A stretch of 9,359 bases of DNA from an uncultured Novosphingobium sp. (GTDB lineage Bacteria; Pseudomonadota; Alphaproteobacteria; Sphingomonadales; Sphingomonadaceae), in assembly GCA_937860195.1 (NCBI GenBank), contig CALMBN010000181.1, positions 1-9,359 of the forward strand, given 5' to 3'. Made by a program: the position numbers and the translations under genes. Positions 4,862-9,359 of the stretch are shown here, piece after piece. The notes under the pieces are model-generated. The model was not told where the DNA came from and made no database searches. It saw only the letters and a list, made by a program, of their open reading frames with translations. The stretch's first letter is position 1, and every line of letters starts with the position of its first letter.

Positions 4862-5938
4862 ATGAGTTCCCTCAAAGAGGGTCGCAATTTGCCAATCGAA
4901 CTTTCACGCCGCACCATTCTGGGCGGCCTGACAGCTGCAAGTCTGTCTGGCTTGACCGGTTGTGCGGGCGAAGGGGATGCGCTTTCACTGGCGATCTGGC
5001 CAGATTACCTTGGCGAAACCACTCTTGGCGATTTTCGGAGCGCCAGCGGGATCGATCTGGCGGTGAACACCTATGCCGACAATGCGGAACTCTATGCCAA
5101 ACTGAAGGCCGGAAACCACGGCTTTGACTTGGTCGTGCCGTCCAGTCCGTGGGTTGAACGGATGGTCCGTGAAGGGCTGCTGGGGCCAATCGATCATGCC
5201 CTGGTGCCCAATCTGGCCAATCTTGAGGCACCGTTCGCCGACCCGTCCTATGATCCCGGCAATTTCCATTCGGTGCCCTATACGTGGCTGGCGATGGGGA
5301 TCGGCTATCGCAAATCCAAAGTACCGATCCCGCCCGCCGGCTGGAAGGCGTTGTTCGAAATGGCCGGAAGGGGAGAACGGGTTGCGCTGCCGGGCGATCC
5401 AGCAGTGCTGTTCCGCCTCGCCGCCAAGGCGCTGGGCCACAGCGCCAACCTGTTCAATCCTGAACGACTGAAAGCGGCCGAGGCATTGCTGAAGGCGGTG
5501 TTGCGGCAGGTCAAGGCGCTCCCCGCCGATGGTGGGCAGGACTTGTTGCTGAAAGGCGAGGTCGATCTGGTCGCTTTGTGGAATGGTGATCTGGTCCAGG
5601 TCGCCCTGGAAGACCCGGATATTGCCTTCGCCGTGCCGACCGAAGGCGCGCTGCTGTCTTGCGATTGCCTGTGCATCCCGGCGGGGGCACGGCGGCCCGG
5701 CAATGCCCACCGGCTGATCAACTATCTGCTCAGCGCGGAGGGCGGTGCCGGGGTAGCCGGTCATGTCTGGTTCCCGACCCCCAACACTGCCGCCCGCACA
5801 ATCCTGCCCAACGAATACAGCGCCAATCCGGTGCTCTATCCCGCTGCCCGGCCCAAAGGGGTCAGCGAATTTATCGGCGATAATCCGGGGCTGAATGCGC
5901 AATTTGCGAGTGCGATGCAGCGGCTTCAGGTGCCTTAA
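4862..5938 (+). CDS. PotD-like polyamine/spermidine-putrescine ABC transporter substrate-binding lipoprotein
   Basis: The 358-aa product is a periplasmic solute-binding protein of the spermidine/putrescine (PotD/PotF) type. The N-terminus has a Tat-like SRRTIL (15-20), a hydrophobic core GGLTAASLSGLTG and a lipobox LTGC with Cys34, so it is probably lipid-anchored, possibly exported folded. The mature part shows family marks: LAIWPDYLGETTLGDF (as 'NWSDYI'), YADNAELYAKLKAG, then FDLVVPSSPWVERMVREGLLGPID, then VPYTWLAMGIGYRKSK, and near the end GNAHRLINYLLS. The ATG at 4862 is preceded by GGGGA. The open frame extends farther upstream to 4574 but only over tonB, so it is not coding there. No permease or ATPase gene is in view; it is an orphan binding protein or its partners lie elsewhere. 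Ligand preference cannot be stated from sequence alone. Confidence 0.88.
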   Translation: MSSLKEGRNLPIELSRRTILGGLTAASLSGLTGCAGEGDALSLAIWPDYLGETTLGDFRSASGIDLAVNTYADNAELYAKLKAGNHGFDLVVPSSPWVERMVREGLLGPIDHALVPNLANLEAPFADPSYDPGNFHSVPYTWLAMGIGYRKSKVPIPPAGWKALFEMAGRGERVALPGDPAVLFRLAAKALGHSANLFNPERLKAAEALLKAVLRQVKALPADGGQDLLLKGEVDLVALWNGDLVQVALEDPDIAFAVPTEGALLSCDCLCIPAGARRPGNAHRLINYLLSAEGGAGVAGHVWFPTPNTAARTILPNEYSANPVLYPAARPKGVSEFIGDNPGLNAQFASAMQRLQVP

Positions 5939-5965
5939 AAGCCCTTCCCCTGTGGCGACGGGGGG

Positions 5966-7417
5966 TTAAGTGCCGCAGTATGTCACATGTGCGGGCGTGC
6001 CAACGGGCGCGCTGCGGGTATAGCGATCCATGCCTTCGCGTTGCTTGAACGGCGCTGAGACCAGCGCAAGCAACTCTTCGAACGGCCCCATTTCCCCCAA
6101 CTCTGCGGCAACCAGTGCGGCATCGGTCAGGTGGTTGCGGGGCACATAGAGCGGGTTCGCCGTGTCCATTTTGGCTACTCGCGCCGGATCGTCCGGCTCT
6201 CGCCCCAATCTGGCCTGCCAATCATCCCACCACGGCCGAAGCGCGGCAGGATCGGTCAGTTCGGCTCCGACAACACCAAAGCCATCAGCCAGTGAAGCCG
6301 ACAGCGCGCGGAACAACCGGGTAAAGTCAGCCTGCTGGCCCTCCAGCCTGGCAAACAGTTCCTGGCCCAGCGTGAGGTCGTCGTCGCGTGACGTGCTCAA
6401 CCCCAGTTTCGAACGCAATGCGGCGATCCAGTGCCCTTCGTATCGCGCGGCAAAGCTGTCGAGCAATAACCGCGCAGCCTCATTGTCGGCCTCATCCACA
6501 GCCACAATCGCCTCGATCAAGGCCGAGGCAAGGCGATAAAGGTTCCAGCGGCAAACCACCGGCTGGTTGCCAAAGGCGTAGCGCCCGTTCTGGTCGATCG
6601 AACTGAACACCTGGGCTTGCGAAAAGTGATCGAGAAACGCGCAGGGGCCGTAGTCTATCGTCTCGCCCGAAATCGTTACGTTGTCGGTATTCATCACCCC
6701 GTGAACGAAGCCGACATTCATCCATTTCGCGACCAGCGCGGCCTGAGCCTCGCAGACAGCCTCAAGCAAGGCCAACGGGCGGTTGCGCGCGCCCATCCGC
6801 TCGGGGAAATGGCGCCCAAGAGCATAATCAGTCAGCCGCTCCACAGCTGCACGGCCATGATGCGCCGCTGCCCATTCGAAAGTTCCAACCCTGAGATGGC
6901 TCGCCGCAACTCTGGTCAGTACTGCGCCTGGGTGCGCCACTTCGCGCCACAGCCCCTCACCCGTCGCGACCACCGCGAGAGAGCGGGTGGTCGGCACGTC
7001 CAGCGCAGCCATCGCCTCGGACATCAGATATTCGCGCAAGGCCGCGCTCAATGTGCTCTTGCCATCGGCAGATCGTGAAAACGGGGTCGGACCCGAACCC
7101 TTGAACTGAATATCAAATCGCGACCCGTCCGGCGCGATTTGCTCGCCAAGCAGCAGCGCCCGGCCATCACCGAGCTGCGGGTTGAAGTGCCCGAACTGGT
7201 GGCCAGCATAGGCTGTGGCGACCGGCTGCGATCCAGGCACGTGTTCCGCGCCGGAAAGCCAGCGAGCATTTTGAACCTCATCCGCGCAGGACAAGCCCAG
7301 GGCTTCAGCCAGGGCCGCGTTCCAGACCACCATCCGCGGGCTTGGCGGAACCGCAGCCTGACAGGCAACCGTGAACTCTGGCAAGGCTCGGACCAGACTG
7401 TGATCGAAATCGAACAT
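5966..7417 (-). CDS. selO: SelO/YdiU family protein adenylyltransferase (pseudokinase AMPylase)
   Basis: The 483-aa product matches full-length SelO (E. coli YdiU 478 aa). SelO has a kinase fold with ATP bound in flipped orientation and transfers AMP to Ser/Thr/Tyr of redox and metabolic proteins. Visible in order: AYAGHQFG (69-76), LGDGRA (82-87), the lysine-containing FKGSGPTPFSR (105-115), ALREYLMSEAM (126-135), LRVGTFEWAA (175-184), HGVMNTDN (239-246, metal/catalytic Asn-Asp), IDYGPCAFLD (254-263, metal-binding Asp255), GRYAFGNQP (278-286) and NPLYVPRNH. It ends YCGT with Cys481 near the C-terminus, where vertebrate SELENOO has selenocysteine. The position of E. coli Cys272 is Ser here (VFSSID), while a Cys appears at 259. 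The start ATG shares its A with the msrB stop (TGATG), so it is translationally coupled and is the last gene of the operon, 27 bp from the convergent potD-like gene. Confidence 0.96.
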   Translation of the reverse strand: MFDFDHSLVRALPEFTVACQAAVPPSPRMVVWNAALAEALGLSCADEVQNARWLSGAEHVPGSQPVATAYAGHQFGHFNPQLGDGRALLLGEQIAPDGSRFDIQFKGSGPTPFSRSADGKSTLSAALREYLMSEAMAALDVPTTRSLAVVATGEGLWREVAHPGAVLTRVAASHLRVGTFEWAAAHHGRAAVERLTDYALGRHFPERMGARNRPLALLEAVCEAQAALVAKWMNVGFVHGVMNTDNVTISGETIDYGPCAFLDHFSQAQVFSSIDQNGRYAFGNQPVVCRWNLYRLASALIEAIVAVDEADNEAARLLLDSFAARYEGHWIAALRSKLGLSTSRDDDLTLGQELFARLEGQQADFTRLFRALSASLADGFGVVGAELTDPAALRPWWDDWQARLGREPDDPARVAKMDTANPLYVPRNHLTDAALVAAELGEMGPFEELLALVSAPFKQREGMDRYTRSAPVGTPAHVTYCGT

Positions 7418-7860
7418 CAGGTGACGATCTTCTCCAACGATAGCGCATTGATGCAGAAGCGGAGCCCGGTCGGCTCCGGACCGTCGGGAAAGACATGGCC
7501 GAGGTGCGCGTCGCAGACGTTGCAGGTCACCTCGACCCGGACCATACCGTGGCTGTTGTCGGCGACATAGCCGATCACGCCGCCCGCCACCGGCGCACCA
7601 AAGCTGGGCCAGCCGGTGCCGCTTTCGAACTTGCTGGCGCTGTCAAACAGCTCGGTCCCGCAGCATGAGCAGGCATAACGCCCGGGCTGGAACAGGCTGC
7701 ACATCTGGCTGGAGAAGGCCCGTTCGGTTCCCGCGAGGCGAGTGACCTGATATTGATCCGGTGTCAGGGACGCGCGCCATTCTTCTTCGCTTTTCGCAAC
7801 CCGGCGCGGCGGCGGGTTGGGCGCACCCTGGGCCAGGGTCATGACTTCACGCCAATCCAT
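7417..7860 (-). CDS. msrB: Peptide-methionine (R)-S-oxide reductase MsrB
   Basis: The 147-aa product is a methionine-R-sulfoxide reductase. It shows the zinc pairs C64-x-x-C67 (within YACSCCGTELFDS) and C113-x-x-C116 (TCNVCDAHLGH), the substrate loop FESGTGWPSF (78-87), and the catalytic RFCIN with Cys136. C54 (SSQMCSLF) lies where many MsrBs carry the resolving cysteine. Two in-frame ATGs occur at 7866 and 7860. The strong AAGGAG at 7873-7868 is only 1 base from the first but 7 bases from the second, so I choose 7860 (MDWREVM). No signal peptide is present, so it is cytoplasmic, thioredoxin-fed. It follows the CaiB gene by 21 bp and overlaps selO through TGATG, joining protein-methionine repair with redox-linked AMPylation. 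Confidence 0.95.
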   Translation of the reverse strand: MDWREVMTLAQGAPNPPPRRVAKSEEEWRASLTPDQYQVTRLAGTERAFSSQMCSLFQPGRYACSCCGTELFDSASKFESGTGWPSFGAPVAGGVIGYVADNSHGMVRVEVTCNVCDAHLGHVFPDGPEPTGLRFCINALSLEKIVT

Positions 7861-7867
7861 CAGCATT

Positions 7868-7873
7868 CTCCTT
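7868..7873 (-). promoter_or_regulatory. Strong Shine-Dalgarno of msrB (AAGGAG)
   Basis: On the minus strand AAGGAG is followed by A, ATG, CTG, ATG. Its spacing to the second ATG is 7 bases, near ideal, whereas the first ATG is only one base away. This fixes the msrB start at 7860 and gives msrB its own initiation within the operon. Confidence 0.7.
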
Positions 7874-7881
7874 GCGACGGT

Positions 7882-9081
7882 TCATATCACACCCTGTTCG
7901 GCCAGGTCAGCGAGTTCGCTTCTGGTCAACCCCAGCATCTCTCCATAAACCTCGGCGTTGTGCTCACCGGGGAACAGTGCGGCGCGGCGGCGGATGCTTG
8001 ACGGCGTGGCGGACAATTTGGGCATCGGGGCCTGCATCTTGATGCTGCCGTGGACTGGGTGCTCAACCTCGACCAAGGCCCCGCGCGCGGTGAAGTGCGG
8101 GTCTGCGAGCATCTCTTTGCCAGTATAGACCCGCCCCGCCGGGACCGAATGCGCGATCATCAGTGCTTCGAGCTCGGCAATTGTCAGTGCCCCCGTCCAC
8201 CGGTTGATCAGCGCGTCCAGCTCGGCCTGCCGCTGCCCCCGCGCGCCGTGAGTGGCAAAGCGCGGGTCACGGGCCAGCTCCGGCTGCCCCATCGCCTCCG
8301 CCAGCCGCGCGAATACCGTGTCGCCATTGCCGCCGATCATGTATTCGCCGTCCTTGCAGGCATAGACATTGCTCGGCGCGATCCCCGGCAGGACCGAGCC
8401 GGAGCGCGGGCGAACCAGCCCCATCAGGTCGTATTCGGGCACCACGCTTTCCATCACTTGCAACACCGCCTCGTACAGCGCGGAATCGACCACCTGCCCC
8501 TTGCCGCTGGCATCGCGGGCATGCAGCGCAGCCAGCGCGCCCATGCAGCCATAGGTCGCCGCAAGCGTATCGCCGATCGATACTCCCATCCGCGCCGGGG
8601 GTCGATCGGGATCGCCGACGATCGCGCGCCACCCGCCCATCGCTTCGCCAATCCCGCCATAGCCCGCGCGGGTGGCATAGGGCCCGGTCTGGCCATAGCC
8701 GCTCATCCGAACGACAATCAGACGCGGGTTGATGGCATGGAGATCGGCTGGCCCAAGCCCCCATTTCTCGATGGTGCCGGGCTTGAAATTCTCGATCAGG
8801 ATATCCGCTTTCGCTGCAAGCTTGCGAACAAGCTCCTGCCCCTCTGGCACGCGCAAGTTGGCCGACACCGCCTTCTTGTTGCGCGACACCACTTCCCACC
8901 ATAATTTGTCATCGCCGCGGCCCCAGTTGCGCATCGGGTCACCCCCCCCTTTGCCATCGACCCCGGGCGGCTCGACCTTGATGATTTCGGCACCCATATC
9001 CCCCATCAACTGACCGCAAAACGGCCCGGCGATCAGCTGGCCGAGTTCGATAACGCGGATACCATCAAGTGCGCCTGCCAT
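7882..9081 (-). CDS. CaiB/BaiF-type (class III, family III) CoA-transferase
   Basis: The 399-aa product is a full-length family III acyl-CoA transferase. It moves CoA between carboxylic acids through an aspartyl-CoA thioester in a cytoplasmic interlocked dimer. Diagnostic parts: LDGIRVIELGQLIAGPFCGQ (5-24), LMGDMGAEIIKVEPP (25-39), SRNKKAVSANLR (66-77), ADILIENFKPGT (92-103), MSGYGQTGPY (126-135) and IGDTLAATYGCM (169-180), with Asp171 the expected nucleophile. Near the end are GRVYTGKEMLADPHF and FPGEHNAEVYGEMLGL. The acid substrate cannot be deduced: the family includes formyl-CoA, carnitine, succinyl- and mesaconyl-CoA transferases, and SugarCTs such as succinate-hydroxymethylglutarate CoA-transferase. 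It begins 6 bp after the HyuB-family stop and is followed by msrB, so all are one transcript. A run of eight Cs (8942-8949) lies inside the frame and encodes glycines. Confidence 0.93.
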   Translation of the reverse strand: MAGALDGIRVIELGQLIAGPFCGQLMGDMGAEIIKVEPPGVDGKGGGDPMRNWGRGDDKLWWEVVSRNKKAVSANLRVPEGQELVRKLAAKADILIENFKPGTIEKWGLGPADLHAINPRLIVVRMSGYGQTGPYATRAGYGGIGEAMGGWRAIVGDPDRPPARMGVSIGDTLAATYGCMGALAALHARDASGKGQVVDSALYEAVLQVMESVVPEYDLMGLVRPRSGSVLPGIAPSNVYACKDGEYMIGGNGDTVFARLAEAMGQPELARDPRFATHGARGQRQAELDALINRWTGALTIAELEALMIAHSVPAGRVYTGKEMLADPHFTARGALVEVEHPVHGSIKMQAPMPKLSATPSSIRRRAALFPGEHNAEVYGEMLGLTRSELADLAEQGVI

Positions 9082-9087
9082 GCGCGT

Positions 9088-9359
9088 TTACCCCGCCGCC
9101 TCTTGGGGAGCCCACACCGGCTGGATGGGTGCTGGCAGGCCGGTTTCGGCGAGGCAGTTTTTGCGCAGCGTTTCGATGTCGGGTCCGTAGTTAAACACGG
9201 TGTCATTTGCGGGGCGTTCGGTTCGCATTTTTGCACGAAGCGTCGCGGTTGCCGCACCGTCGACGCTGCCGTCCGCAGCCGCGACAACGCCATAGGATCT
9301 CGCCCCATCGACGCTGACCAACCCTTGCGTAATCTCTTTGCCCACCAGCCCGGCGTCTC
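9088..9359 (-). CDS. Hydantoinase B / oxoprolinase (HyuB) family protein, C-terminal part (runs off the right edge)
   Basis: The last ~90 residues of a gene that enters the window from the right; the frame is open to base 9359, so the start is outside. The sequence has the pattern of HyuB C-termini: EITQGLVSVDGARSYGVV, then ADGSVDGAATATLRAKMRTERP, a variable piece, and DIETLRKNCLAETGLPAPIQPVW. HyuB subunits pair with HyuA in ATP-dependent N-methylhydantoinases, 5-oxoprolinases and acetophenone-carboxylase-type enzymes; which reaction applies here cannot be told from the tail. A GTG at 9345 is internal, not a start. It lies 6 bp before the CaiB-type gene in the same orientation, so the two probably share a catabolic role, for instance activating the acid released by ring opening, but this is inference. 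Confidence 0.72.
   Translation of the reverse strand, partial: DAGLVGKEITQGLVSVDGARSYGVVAAADGSVDGAATATLRAKMRTERPANDTVFNYGPDIETLRKNCLAETGLPAPIQPVWAPQEAAG

Noticed and set aside
4795..4917. In-frame N-terminal extension of the TonB-type ORF
   Set aside because: It overlaps the potD-like start and encodes no membrane or signal feature; MDEDFDG at 4794 places the helix at a usual distance from the N-terminus.
4985..5902. 305-aa minus-strand open frame
   Set aside because: Antisense shadow of the clearly identified potD-like gene.
5939..5965. Possible intrinsic terminator between the convergent potD-like and selO genes
   Set aside because: Only a 4-bp CCCC/GGGG stem with a 9-base loop and a short T-run on one side; too weak to call.
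8050..8904. 284-aa plus-strand open frame
   Set aside because: Antisense shadow of the CaiB-type gene; Arg/His/Pro-rich with no domain.
8942..8949. Run of eight C in the CaiB-type gene, possible phase-variable tract or frameshift
   Set aside because: The frame is intact on both sides and encodes a plausible Gly-rich loop; eight bases is expected by chance in DNA this rich in GC.

Overview
The window is a bacterial contig end. From about position 985 onward it reads as one coherent, high-GC alphaproteobacterial segment. Codon use and gene types (TelA/XpaC pair, PHA-granule-region protein, Gly-rich TonB, SelO with a DYGPC motif, CaiB) suggest Sphingomonadales (Erythrobacter/Sphingomonas-like), but this placement is inferred from protein character, not from a marker gene.

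The first ~0.9 kb is different. Bases 1-28 match the Illumina TruSeq Read-2 adapter. They are followed by the C-terminal third of a PilT/PilU-type pilus ATPase (29-388, +), then a reverse-strand ORF (375-842) that is a hybrid. Its N-terminal 98 residues are a REP-associated (Y1/HUH) tyrosine transposase. Its C-terminal ~57 residues are a slice of an unrelated CPBP-type membrane protease, and the two meet at a WRGYL motif common to both families. The simplest reading is that the contig end is a mosaic of unrelated fragments joined through short shared words (assembly chimera) plus untrimmed adapter.

The authentic segment has four blocks. (1) Plus strand, 991-3587: a small unrecognised 84-aa protein, then a tight operon telA - xpaC-like - PHA-granule-region protein, with a 20-bp palindrome upstream of telA. 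(2) Minus strand, 3584-4794: a TonB-family energy transducer followed by a DUF2721 membrane protein. (3) Plus strand, 4862-5938: a PotD-like polyamine-binding lipoprotein, divergent from tonB across a 67-bp spacer holding a perfect hairpin/palindrome. (4) Minus strand, 5966-9359: a compact four-gene operon read from the right edge: 3' end of a hydantoinase-B (HyuB) family gene, a CaiB/BaiF CoA-transferase, methionine-R-sulfoxide reductase MsrB and the pseudokinase AMPylator SelO. MsrB and SelO are translationally coupled (TGATG), pairing two redox-protection functions.

I see no rRNA, tRNA, CRISPR array or complete insertion sequence, and no clearly new defence or mobile system. The points most worth attention are the chimeric left end, the three-gene telA operon with its operator-like palindrome, and the msrB-selO coupling with an altered SelO cysteine pair.
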